Shown: positions 6,683 to 13,458, numbered from the stretch's first letter. The stretch: DNA of 15,825 nucleotides from an uncultured Collinsella sp. (GCA_958427975.1 CAUAEH010000048.1:1-15825); one strand, 5' to 3'. Program-made: numbers and translations. Notes: generated from the sequence alone by a model not told the origin.

Positions 6683-8108
6683 TGCTTCCGATCCGCGCCA
6701 GCCGAATCGTACACAGCAGCCGGCGTCGCGCCCTGCCCAGCCTGGCCAGCGTCCGGCACAGCCGACGCAGCGCGCGGCTCAGCCTGCCGCGCGCCCGGCG
6801 CAGTCCTTCTCTCGTTCGGCCCAACCTGTTCAACGGACGGGTCAGCAGCCTTCTGCTCGTTCGGTTCAGCATTCGGCTTCTCACGCGGCTCAGCAGCCCA
6901 CTGCTCGTACGGCCCAGCCTGCAGGCGGCACCCGCTTTAAGCAGCAGGCACCTACCCAGCGAACGCAGGCCCCCCAATCGCATTCGCATCACGCTCGTGG
7001 TTCGCATGGCGTTGCTCCGGCGACCCGCTCGAGCTACAACACGCATGCTCGTCGCGGTGCTCAAAAGAAAAGCTCCCCGGTGCCTATGATTATCGGTGGC
7101 GTTGTTGCCGTGCTTGCGCTTGTCGCGATCGTTTTCTTTGTCGTGCCAGCCGTCAAGGGCTTCTTTGGCGGTGAGGGTGCGAAAGTCGTTGCAGGCCAGC
7201 AGGTTACTATCACGATTCCCGATGGTGCCTCGGGTGACAGCATCGCTTCGATTCTCTCCGAGAATCATATCGTCGAAAATCCCAAGGATTATTATGCGGC
7301 GGTGAAAAAGCTCAACGCCGATATGTCGCTCAAGCCTGGTGATTATTCGTTCACCACACTCATGGATGCGACCAAGGTTGTTCAGCAGCTCATGGAAGGC
7401 CCCAACGCGGGCTCCAATGCGCTGACTATCCCTGAGGGCCTAACGGTCGATCAAGTCGCCGACCGTGTGGCCCAGGCCTACGACAGCATCTCTAAGGAAG
7501 ACTTCCTCAACCAGGCCAAGGCCTCCAACTACGTTGACGACTATAGCTTCCTTAAGGGCGCCGCCAACGATTCGCTCGAGGGTTTCTTGTTCCCCAAGAC
7601 CTATTCGCTGGGCGATTCGCCGACGGCCGATGACGTGATTCGCGCCATGCTCGATCAGTTTAAGACCGAGTACAAGTCGCTTGACTTTGCGAGCTGCGAA
7701 GCCAAGATCAAGGAACGCTACGGCGTGGAGATGTCCGACTACGACATCGTCAACTTGGCCTCTATCGTTGAGCGCGAGGGCCTCAACGCCGATCAACGTG
7801 CGCACGTGGCCTCGGTCTTCTACAACCGCCTTGCCGGCAAGCTCGACGGTCTGCGCTATCTCAACAGCGATGCGACCATGATGTATGTCACCGGTGGCGA
7901 GGTTACCGCCGACGACCTGCAGAGCGATAGTCCGTATAACACCTATAAACACGAGGGTTTGCCGCCCACGCCCATCTGCTCTCCGTCGCTCGAGGCACTC
8001 AAGGCCACGCTTGAGCCGACCGACTCCGAGGACCTGTATTTCTACATTACGCAGGACGAGGAGTACTTCTCACAAACCTACGAAGAGCATCAACAGTCTT
8101 GGAATTAG
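6675..8108 (+). CDS. mltG: Endolytic murein transglycosylase MltG (YceG-like)
   Basis: 477 residues. It cleaves nascent peptidoglycan strands at the membrane and is thought to set glycan-chain length. Residues 1-137 form a cytoplasmic, basic, Pro/Gln/Ala-rich tail with a heptad repeat (R at 12, 19, 26, 33, 40, 47 and 54). One membrane helix spans ~138-160 (MIIGGVVAVLALVAIVFFVV). Then come a LysM-like part (~170-230) and the YceG domain. The catalytic motif LASIVEREG contains E366 and E368, followed by SVFYNRL, LNSDATMMY, SPYNTY and GLPPTPIC. The usual NPG after the last motif reads SPS. It is coupled by overlap to ruvX and is followed one base later by the HAD phosphatase gene. Assignment secure; the tail is unusually regular. 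Confidence 0.95.
   Translation: MPSASDPRQPNRTQQPASRPAQPGQRPAQPTQRAAQPAARPAQSFSRSAQPVQRTGQQPSARSVQHSASHAAQQPTARTAQPAGGTRFKQQAPTQRTQAPQSHSHHARGSHGVAPATRSSYNTHARRGAQKKSSPVPMIIGGVVAVLALVAIVFFVVPAVKGFFGGEGAKVVAGQQVTITIPDGASGDSIASILSENHIVENPKDYYAAVKKLNADMSLKPGDYSFTTLMDATKVVQQLMEGPNAGSNALTIPEGLTVDQVADRVAQAYDSISKEDFLNQAKASNYVDDYSFLKGAANDSLEGFLFPKTYSLGDSPTADDVIRAMLDQFKTEYKSLDFASCEAKIKERYGVEMSDYDIVNLASIVEREGLNADQRAHVASVFYNRLAGKLDGLRYLNSDATMMYVTGGEVTADDLQSDSPYNTYKHEGLPPTPICSPSLEALKATLEPTDSEDLYFYITQDEEYFSQTYEEHQQSWN
6708..6929 (+). repeat. Coding tandem repeat, 21-24 base units, in the mltG N-terminus
   Basis: Encodes seven units of pattern Arg-x-Ala-Gln-Pro-x-x starting at residues 12, 19, 26, 33, 40, 47 and 54. 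Eight-residue versions follow at 62, 70 (His for Arg) and 78. The units differ at the DNA level, so the repeat is old or under protein-level selection. Confidence 0.8.
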
Positions 8109-8109
8109 C

Positions 8110-8607
8110 ATGAGGATTTTTAGCCCCAAACGATACGTTGCCTCGGTCGATCGCATCGACCTTGATACCCTGTGGGCCGATGGCAAACGCGCCATTCTGC
8201 TCGATCGCGATAACACCCTGGTGCCGCGCGACACCGAGCAGGTTCCCGCCGCGGTTTCTGCTTGGCTCGACGCCGCCCGCGCCAAAGGTTTTAAGCTGTG
8301 CATGGTGTCCAACAACTGGCATCGCGACCAGGTCATGAGCTCTGCACGCGAGCTGGGACTCGAGGCCATCAGCCACGCTATGAAGCCGGCGCCGTTTGCC
8401 CTCAAGGCGGGTCTTAAGCGCCTCGGCGCCACGGCCGACGAGGCCGTGCTGATCGGTGATCAGCTCTACACGGACGTGTGGAGCGGCAACTTCGCCGGCG
8501 TCGATACCATCTTGGTTAAGCCGCAGGCGACGCAGGACCTGTGGTATACGCAGATCTTCCGTATCTTTGAGCGTCGGGCCCTTCGCGACCTTCCCTGCGA
8601 GGAATAG
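8110..8607 (+). CDS. YqeG family HAD-type phosphatase
   Basis: 165 residues from ATG 8110, one base after the mltG stop; longer in-frame readings from 7885 only shadow mltG. HAD motif I is LLDRDNTLVP (nucleophile Asp and the DxDNT signature of the YqeG/GEP4 type). Motif II is MVSNN. Motif III Lys lies in AMKPAP. Motif IV is IGDQLYTDVWSGNFAG. The family includes eukaryotic GEP4-type phosphatidylglycerophosphate phosphatases and B. subtilis YqeG, which lies next to a shikimate gene (aroD) as this one lies next to aroK. The bacterial substrate is not settled, so a role in phosphatidylglycerol synthesis is only a possibility. No strong Shine-Dalgarno; probably coupled to mltG. Confidence 0.88.
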   Translation: MRIFSPKRYVASVDRIDLDTLWADGKRAILLDRDNTLVPRDTEQVPAAVSAWLDAARAKGFKLCMVSNNWHRDQVMSSARELGLEAISHAMKPAPFALKAGLKRLGATADEAVLIGDQLYTDVWSGNFAGVDTILVKPQATQDLWYTQIFRIFERRALRDLPCEE

Positions 8608-8615
8608 GTCTCGTC

Positions 8616-9149
8616 ATGTCCCAGCACACCAAACACGGCTGCGACCATATCTTCTTTATCGGCTTTTTGGGCGCGGGCAAATCGACGCTCGCGCGCAACG
8701 TCGGCACTATGTTCAAGCGGCGTTTTATCGATACCGACCGCCTGGTCGTGCGCCGTTGCGGCAAGTCGGTAACCGAGATTTTTGAGACCGAGGGTGAGGG
8801 TCGTTTTCGCGAGCTCGAGACCTCGGCGCTCCGTTCGCTCCAAAGCGAGCGCAGCCTGTTGGTTTCGTGCGGGGGCGGTATCGTCGAAACGCCGGTGAAT
8901 ATTGAACTGATGCACGAAATGGGTACGTGCGTGTACCTCGAGGGCGACTTCGAGGATTCGATTCGCCAGATTCGTCGGTCCGACACGCGTCCCGATTTCC
9001 GCTCGCCTGAGCATGCCGCGCGCCTGTTTGAGCATCGCCGTCCGCTGTATCGTCAGGCTGCCGACCTTACCCTTGATATTCGCAACAAGTCCTTCGAGGA
9101 CGTTTCCTACCTTTGTGCCGAGATGCTTTTGGAGCGTGGGCTGCTATGA
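8616..9149 (+). CDS. aroK: Shikimate kinase
   Basis: 177 residues. It phosphorylates shikimate at the 3-OH with ATP, the fifth step of the chorismate pathway. The P-loop is GFLGAGKST (~residues 16-24). The shikimate-binding DTD follows, then EGEGRFRELE with the conserved Arg, and SCGGGIV. The lid has TRPDF and the C-terminal part has HRRPLYRQAADLTLD. All expected substrate and nucleotide residues appear present, so the enzyme looks active. ATG 8616 lies 8 bases after the previous stop, with GAGGAA about 11 bases upstream. Its TGA stop overlaps the next start as ATGA, the familiar aroK-aroB arrangement. The contrast with its degraded neighbour is notable. Confidence 0.95.
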   Translation: MSQHTKHGCDHIFFIGFLGAGKSTLARNVGTMFKRRFIDTDRLVVRRCGKSVTEIFETEGEGRFRELETSALRSLQSERSLLVSCGGGIVETPVNIELMHEMGTCVYLEGDFEDSIRQIRRSDTRPDFRSPEHAARLFEHRRPLYRQAADLTLDIRNKSFEDVSYLCAEMLLERGLL

Positions 9150-10255
9150 TTCGCCGTCAACTGATCAATTTCCAAAACCGCAGCGTCGATGTCCGTGTCG
9201 GATTGGGTGCGTTCGATGAACTGTCGCGTATGTTTGCCTCGGCCGTGGGCAAGCCTAAGCGCGCGATGGTCGTTTGGAACACCGCCACATCCGAGCGTTT
9301 TGGTGAAGTCGTCGAGCATGCGCTGGTCGACGCCGGTTTTGCCGTGTCGCCGCTAGTCCTCGAGGTTTCGCCTGCTGGTGCCACGCTGGCCGATGCTGAT
9401 GCTATCTTTGGCGCCCTGTCTGCCAACGGCGTTACCTGCGACGATCTGGTTGTCGCCGTTGGCGATGCCGCAACCTGCTCGGTTGTTAGCTGGTGCGCCA
9501 ACCAGTGGTGCGGCCGAACCGAGTGCGCGCTGTTGCCGACGACCTTCGACGCCATGCTCACGGTCGCGACGACCATGAAGCCGCTCGTCGCCTCGTCGGC
9601 GAATGCGCTTCCGGCTATCGCGTTCCGTCCTGAGCCGGGCTTGGTCGTGTGTGACCTCGACCTTGTTCGCGAGACGGACCCCGAGGACCTCAAGCTCGGC
9701 TTTGTGGTGCTTGTTGGCACCATGCTTTCGAGCAGCAAGTCCCGCTGGAATCAGTTTACTGAGACCGTCCCCGAGATTCTCGCGGGCGAGGAGGTCGCGC
9801 TCGTCAATGCCGTTCAATGGTCTCAGACTGCCCGTAAAGACGTACTGATGGCCACGAACCCGAGCGCCCGCCATGCGCTCGATTTTGGCAAGACGGGGGA
9901 GCGCACCCTGCGCACCTGCTTGGGCGATGCCGCTTCGCAGGTCCCTGCCTACCAGCTGTTGTCCGAGGGCATGCGCTTTGAGGCGCGCCTTGCCCACGAC
10001 GCCTGCGACTTCGATATCGATTACGTCTTTGAGGTTGATGACTGCTTGGAGGACTTTGGTATCGAGGAACTTGCCTTCGATCTGGAGCCTGCCGCATATA
10101 TCGAGGAGTTCCGCAAGCAGCAGTTCGCCCGCTCGAACCGCAGCATGCTGCCGCTGCCCGCAGCGCTCGGCGCCATTCGTCTAACGAGCGTTGAGGACGA
10201 GGTTCTTGTGCGCCACGCTCATGCCTACTTGGCTTCTCGCAAGGAACTTCTCTAA
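9146..10255 (+). CDS. aroB: 3-dehydroquinate synthase (AroB) homologue with active site lost; probable pseudoenzyme
   Basis: 369 residues, the usual AroB length. ATG 9146 forms an ATGA overlap with aroK; the longer reading from 9113 only shadows aroK. Similarity to AroB is visible in VDVRVGLGAFDEL (N-terminal), LLPTTFDAML (~129-138, for IPTTLLAQVDSS), VVCDLDLV and LDFGKTG (245-251, for LNFGHTFGH). The residues that make AroB an enzyme are gone. The NAD-binding GGGVVGD segment reads VGDAATCS (105-112). The DSSVGGKT segment has no Gly-Gly-Lys. The AEVIKYG segment reads VVLVGTM, losing Glu and Lys. Both His of GHTFGH are replaced, and HGEAV reads LSEGM (272-276). Zinc ligands and catalytic lysines are therefore not recognisable. 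The ORF is intact with no frameshift. AroB descent is likely from the aligned motifs and aroK linkage; loss of activity is inferred. Confidence 0.7.
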   Translation: MIRRQLINFQNRSVDVRVGLGAFDELSRMFASAVGKPKRAMVVWNTATSERFGEVVEHALVDAGFAVSPLVLEVSPAGATLADADAIFGALSANGVTCDDLVVAVGDAATCSVVSWCANQWCGRTECALLPTTFDAMLTVATTMKPLVASSANALPAIAFRPEPGLVVCDLDLVRETDPEDLKLGFVVLVGTMLSSSKSRWNQFTETVPEILAGEEVALVNAVQWSQTARKDVLMATNPSARHALDFGKTGERTLRTCLGDAASQVPAYQLLSEGMRFEARLAHDACDFDIDYVFEVDDCLEDFGIEELAFDLEPAAYIEEFRKQQFARSNRSMLPLPAALGAIRLTSVEDEVLVRHAHAYLASRKELL

Positions 10256-10261
10256 GATTTA

Positions 10262-10290
10262 TTGACATCCATCGTCTTTCGTATCATGTT
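10262..10290 (+). promoter_or_regulatory. Probable promoter of the M24 peptidase gene
   Basis: A perfect TTGACA (10262-10267) lies 7 bases after the aroB-homologue stop. The -10 is ambiguous: CATGTT (10285-10290) at 17-base spacing is a poor match, and TATCAT (10282-10287) is a good match at only 14 bases. Either predicts a start close to the foot of the hairpin at 10293. Confidence 0.5.
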
Positions 10291-10292
10291 GA

Positions 10293-10355
10293 GGGGCGGG
10301 TTTTCAATCGGTTGCGGATCGCATACGATTCCGTACGTTGATTGAGACCCGTCCC
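10293..10355 (+). other. Large two-part hairpin in the leader of the M24 peptidase gene
   Basis: The outer arms 10293-10309 (GGGGCGGGTTTTCAATC) and 10340-10355 (GATTGAGACCCGTCCC) give 16 pairs, including two G-U, with one bulged T. The loop holds a second hairpin: CGGATCG (10315-10321) pairs with 10326-10333 (7 pairs, one bulge) around a CATA tetraloop. The structure is followed by only a short, weak T-run (GTCTTTA) and then 32 bases to ATG 10388. It may be a structured 5' leader or a terminator for the aro genes. It matches no riboswitch class I recognise. Confidence 0.6.
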
Positions 10356-10387
10356 GTCTTTATAGAGACAACAAGAAAGGAATCTGC

Positions 10388-11518
10388 ATGTCTGAGTTTG
10401 CTGCCGGTCCTGCCGGTCGTATCGAGCGTGTCCGTGCCCTGATGGTCGAGCGTGGCTACGACGCCATCGTGGTGCGCGACGAGGCCAACCTTCGTTGGCT
10501 TACGGGCGTGAAGGGCGTCTTCGACTACACCTTCGAGTTCCCGCACGCTGCGTTTATTACGGCCGACCAGTGCCTGTTCCACACCGACTCGCGCTACCTC
10601 AACAGCTTTGAGGAGAACACGCCCGCCGGCAGCCCCTGGGTCTACGACATGGACGAGGGCACCATCCCCGGTTGGGTCGCCGGCAAGATTGCGGCCAACA
10701 AGTGCCGCGTCTGCGCTGTCGAGGACGATATGCAGATTAATTTCTACCAGGGCATTCAGCGCGGCCTGGAGGACCGCTCCGTCGCCTGCATGCTGCCGCT
10801 GATGCACGACGACATCCGCAGGATGCGCGCCATCAAGGACGCCGAGGAGATCGAGCTCATGCGCCACGCACAGTCGATCACCGACGCCGCCTTCCAGCAC
10901 ATGCTCGGGTTTATTAAGCCCGGTATGACCGAGAAGCAGGTTCGCAACGAGCTTGAGAACTTTATGTTCGCCAACGGCGCCGACAGCCTGGCCTTCGGCT
11001 CCATTGTGGCGAGCGGTCCCAACACCGCCAACCCGCATGCCGTGCCGAGCGACCGCGTGATCGAGAAGGGCGATTTCGTTCTCATGGATTATGGCGCGGG
11101 CTACTGCGATTACCGCTCCGACATGACACGCACCGTCGTGATGGGCGAGCCCACGCAGGAGCAGCTCGACCTGTACGCGCTCGTGCGCCGTACGCACGAG
11201 GAGTGCGTCGCCGCCATTCATCCGGGCGTCGAGGGCAACGACATCTACAAGCTCTCCAAGAAGATCATCGGCGATGCCGGCTATGGCGATTACTATAATC
11301 ATGGCCTGGGCCACGGCGTTGGTATCGACATCCACGAGCTGCCCAACTTCAACCGTAGCAAGAACATCATTGAGGTCGGCTCGGTTATTACCATGGAGCC
11401 CGGCGTCTACCTGCCCGGTGTGGGCGGCGTGCGCCTGGAGGACTACGGCGTCGTCACCGAGAACGGATATGAGCCCTTCACCAAGACCCCGCACGACCTG
11501 CACGTCATCGATTGCTAG
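10388..11518 (+). CDS. M24 family Xaa-Pro aminopeptidase/dipeptidase
   Basis: 376 residues, with AAGAAAGGA just upstream of ATG 10388. It hydrolyses peptide bonds next to proline, using two metal ions in the cytoplasm. The creatinase-like N-terminal domain spans ~1-135 (YDAIVVRDEANLRWLTG). The pita-bread catalytic domain begins near IKDAEEIELMRHA. Metal ligands are visible: the two Asp of MDYGAGYCDYRSDMTRT, His in GLGHGVGIDIHE, Glu in MEPGVYLPG and Glu in VRLEDYG. Length and position directly before efp match B. subtilis YqhT/PapA. It stands alone between its own promoter and a strong terminator. Whether it acts as an aminopeptidase P or a prolidase cannot be decided from sequence. Confidence 0.93.
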   Translation: MSEFAAGPAGRIERVRALMVERGYDAIVVRDEANLRWLTGVKGVFDYTFEFPHAAFITADQCLFHTDSRYLNSFEENTPAGSPWVYDMDEGTIPGWVAGKIAANKCRVCAVEDDMQINFYQGIQRGLEDRSVACMLPLMHDDIRRMRAIKDAEEIELMRHAQSITDAAFQHMLGFIKPGMTEKQVRNELENFMFANGADSLAFGSIVASGPNTANPHAVPSDRVIEKGDFVLMDYGAGYCDYRSDMTRTVVMGEPTQEQLDLYALVRRTHEECVAAIHPGVEGNDIYKLSKKIIGDAGYGDYYNHGLGHGVGIDIHELPNFNRSKNIIEVGSVITMEPGVYLPGVGGVRLEDYGVVTENGYEPFTKTPHDLHVIDC

Positions 11519-11540
11519 CCCATTTCGATAGATTTTTGGG

Positions 11541-11583
11541 GCGGGGCGTCCGGATCGATTCGGACGCCCCGCGTTCTCTTTTT
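11541..11583 (+). terminator. Strong rho-independent terminator after the M24 peptidase gene
   Basis: Perfect 12-bp stem GCGGGGCGTCCG (11541-11552) / CGGACGCCCCGC (11561-11572) with an 8-base loop, then TTCTCTTTTT (11574-11583). Confidence 0.93.
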
Positions 11584-11594
11584 ATGCGCTCGCC

Positions 11595-11609
11595 GCAGGC
11601 GCCGCCTGC
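11595..11609. repeat. Perfect inverted repeat at the efp promoter
   Basis: GCAGGC-GCC-GCCTGC. It lies where the -35 box of the TATAAT at 11615 should be. It may be an operator-like site or a DNA hairpin; no known binding protein is recognised. Confidence 0.5.
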
Positions 11610-11614
11610 AAGTG

Positions 11615-11620
11615 TATAAT
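11615..11620 (+). promoter_or_regulatory. -10 element of the efp promoter
   Basis: A consensus TATAAT (11615-11620), directly preceded by TG. No good -35 is present at 16-18 bases. The predicted start near 11627 gives a ~50-base leader before efp. Confidence 0.6.
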
Positions 11621-11677
11621 TTCTATCGTATGTAATTTGGACGCTTGTGCGTTCTGCCCATAACAAGAAAGGTCGCT

Positions 11678-12241
11678 ATGCCTACCATTTCTACCGCCGA
11701 CTTCAAGAACGGCCTTGGTCTCCGCATCAAGGACAAGGTCTACACCATCGTCGAGTTCCAGCATGTCAAGCCGGGCAAGGGCGGCGCGTTTGTGCGCTAC
11801 AAGACCCGCGACATCAAGAGCGGCCGCGTCGTCGAGAACACCTGCAACGCCGGCACCAAGTTCGAGAGCGTCATGCTCACCACCCGTGAGTTCCAGTACC
11901 TCTACAACGATGGCGCCGACTACATCTTCATGGACAACGAGTCCTATGAGCAGGTTCCCGTTCCCGAGGACATGGTGGGCGAGAACTCCAAGTGGCTGCG
12001 TGAGAACGATGTCTGCCAGCTGCTCTTCGCCGACGATGAGCTCATGGGCGTGACCCCGCCGATGTTCATCGAGACCACCATCGTCCAGACCGACCCGGGC
12101 TTTAAGGGCGACACCGTCCAGGGTTCCACCAAGCCGGCCACGATTGACACCGGCGCTGTCATCCAGGTCCCCATGTACCTCAACGAGGGCGAGGTCATCA
12201 AGGTTGACACCCGCGACGGCAAGTTCGTCTCCCGCGTCTAG
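11678..12241 (+). CDS. efp: Translation elongation factor P
   Basis: 187 residues, the usual EF-P length. It binds ribosomes stalled on polyproline stretches and promotes peptide-bond formation. ATG 11678 has AGAAAGG 5 bases upstream; the longer frame from 11645 adds a non-native MCVLPITRKVA and is rejected. The N-terminal KOW-like domain carries the loop HVKPGKGGAF with Lys34 at the tip, the position modified in many bacteria. Two OB domains follow, including FIETTIVQTDPGFKGDT and the final VDTRDGKFVSRV. No modification gene is nearby, so the modification state is unknown. Position between an M24 peptidase gene and an asp23-nusB pair is the Firmicute-like arrangement. Confidence 0.97.
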   Translation: MPTISTADFKNGLGLRIKDKVYTIVEFQHVKPGKGGAFVRYKTRDIKSGRVVENTCNAGTKFESVMLTTREFQYLYNDGADYIFMDNESYEQVPVPEDMVGENSKWLRENDVCQLLFADDELMGVTPPMFIETTIVQTDPGFKGDTVQGSTKPATIDTGAVIQVPMYLNEGEVIKVDTRDGKFVSRV

Positions 12242-12265
12242 CAACCAAATCTTCTAGGAGGACTC

Positions 12266-12628
12266 ATGCCCCAGGAAATCAAGATTGACGGCATCGGCAT
12301 TTCGCCCGATGTTCTGACCGCCATCGTCTCGCGCGCCGTGTCGGATGTCGAGGGCATCGCCTCCGTTGGCGTCAAGGACCTTGCCACCAACCTTGTCTCC
12401 ATGATGCTTTCGTCCAAGGCCCCGGCTTCCGAGCCGGCGGTCGAGGCCGAGGTCGTCGGCGACAAGCTCGCACTCACCGTGCGTGTCGTGGTGTTCTTTG
12501 GCTATCCGTTCAAGAAACTCGCCGAGGCCGTTCGCGCCGCCGTGGTCGCCGCCATCGATGCCCAGGTTGGCGTCGAGGTCGAGCGCGTTGACGTTTGCAT
12601 CGACGGCCTCGTTTTCCCCAAGGAGTAA
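12266..12628 (+). CDS. Asp23/Gls24 family envelope stress response protein (YqhY-like)
   Basis: 120 residues; strong AGGAGG (12256-12261) 4 bases before ATG 12266. It shows the Asp23/DUF322 pattern: N-terminal ISPDVLTAIVSRAVSDVEGI, then GVKD, and the central strands LALTVRVVVFFGYPFKKLAE followed by a helix and VERVDVCIDGLVF. The family is small, soluble or membrane-associated, and linked to envelope stress. B. subtilis YqhY, located just before nusB as here, affects fatty-acid synthesis, but a biochemical activity is not established. It lies 24 bases after efp, probably in the same transcript. The TAA stop overlaps the ribosome binding region of nusB. Confidence 0.88.
   Translation: MPQEIKIDGIGISPDVLTAIVSRAVSDVEGIASVGVKDLATNLVSMMLSSKAPASEPAVEAEVVGDKLALTVRVVVFFGYPFKKLAEAVRAAVVAAIDAQVGVEVERVDVCIDGLVFPKE
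12621..12625 (+). promoter_or_regulatory. Ribosome binding site supporting a TTG start for nusB
   Basis: AGGAG lies 6 bases before TTG 12632. No ATG lies near enough to preserve the N-terminal helix. Confidence 0.75.
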
Positions 12629-12631
12629 CCT

Positions 12632-13216
12632 TTGAGCCTTAAGGTTTATCGCGGGCGTACGCTTGCCCGCAGTCAGGCGCTGCAGCTGCTGTTCCAGGCC
12701 GAGGCCACGGACAGCCCGCTCGAGCGCGTCCTCGAGGGCGATTTCCTGATCTCGAAGGGTCCCCTCGACCCCTATGCGCTGGAGCTGTGCCGTGGTGCCT
12801 ACGAGCATATCGACCGCATCGACTGCGCCCTGCGCTCCGTTGCCAAGAACTGGGATCTTATGCGCATGCCCGGCGCCGATCGCAATCTGCTGCGTATCGC
12901 CGTTTACGAGATGCGTTTCCTCACCGACGAGGAGGTTTCGGACGCCATCGTGATCAACGAGGCCGTCGAGCTTGCCAAGGCCTATGGCACCGACCAGTCT
13001 GCGTCGTTCGTCAACGGCGTGCTGGGCAAGATCGCTCGCAGCGAGGAGCTGCCGGGCGAGGACCTGTACCAAGAGCTGCTGGCCGAGGACCGTGCCCGCG
13101 AGGAGGCCCAGGCCGCCGAGGCTGCCGCCAAGGTTGCGGTTGCCCAGGCTGAGGCTGGCGTGCTGGCCGAGTATTCGGACGCCGCCGAGGCTGTTGTCGA
13201 CTCCGTCGAGGAGTAG
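12632..13216 (+). CDS. nusB: Transcription antitermination factor NusB, with C-terminal extension
   Basis: 194 residues from a TTG start, 3 bases after the asp23-family stop. It binds boxA RNA with NusE (S10) to antiterminate rRNA operons. The NusB fold is visible in YRGRTLARSQALQLLFQAEA at the N-terminus, LRSVAKNWDLMRMPGADRN, LLRIAVYEMRFL and INEAVELAKAYGTDQSASF, ending with NGVLGKIA near residue 135. Residues ~138-194 are an Ala/Glu-rich, probably helical or disordered acidic extension that lengthens the protein well beyond the usual ~140-150. It is followed 2 bases later by xseB. The annotation is secure; the extension's role is unknown. Confidence 0.95.
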   Translation: MSLKVYRGRTLARSQALQLLFQAEATDSPLERVLEGDFLISKGPLDPYALELCRGAYEHIDRIDCALRSVAKNWDLMRMPGADRNLLRIAVYEMRFLTDEEVSDAIVINEAVELAKAYGTDQSASFVNGVLGKIARSEELPGEDLYQELLAEDRAREEAQAAEAAAKVAVAQAEAGVLAEYSDAAEAVVDSVEE

Positions 13217-13218
13217 CC

Positions 13219-13458
13219 ATGCCAGAGGGTTCCGTCCGCAACTTCGACGAGATCTCGGACCGTATGGATCAGATCATCGCTACCGTTCGCTCCAAGGATA
13301 CCTCCTTGGAGCGTTCGCTCGATTTGTTTGACGAAGCGATTGAGCTGGGCTCCCGCGCGGTCGATATGGTCGACAAGTTTGAGCTGACGCCGCGTGAGGC
13401 CGACAAGCTCGAGCAGGAATACGATGAGGATGCGGCAAACGAATCCCAGGATAGCTAG
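13219..13458 (+). CDS. xseB: Exodeoxyribonuclease VII small subunit
   Basis: 79 residues; GAGGAG (13208-13213) 5 bases before ATG 13219. The two-helix XseB pattern is present: NFDEISDRMDQIIATVRS, then the TSLERSLDLFDEAIELG segment corresponding to the family's LSLEESLxLFEEG, then an acidic tail. XseB binds several-fold to the large subunit XseA, forming an enzyme that degrades single-stranded DNA. The gene usually sits directly beside xseA, but here nusB precedes it and tlyA follows, with no xseA in the window. Its partner must be encoded elsewhere if the enzyme is functional. Confidence 0.85.
   Translation: MPEGSVRNFDEISDRMDQIIATVRSKDTSLERSLDLFDEAIELGSRAVDMVDKFELTPREADKLEQEYDEDAANESQDS

Noticed and set aside
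6708..6929. Regular repeat spacing suggesting a CRISPR-like array
   Set aside because: The units are 21-24 bases, imperfect and in frame within mltG, with no spacers.
9113..9145. Longer N-terminus for the aroB homologue
   Set aside because: It lies wholly within the end of aroK, and the ATGA junction at 9146 is the natural coupled start.
10304..11503. Long minus-strand open frame (399 codons) opposite the M24 peptidase gene
   Set aside because: It is antisense to a gene with all metal ligands intact, and its translation is low in complexity and resembles no family I know.
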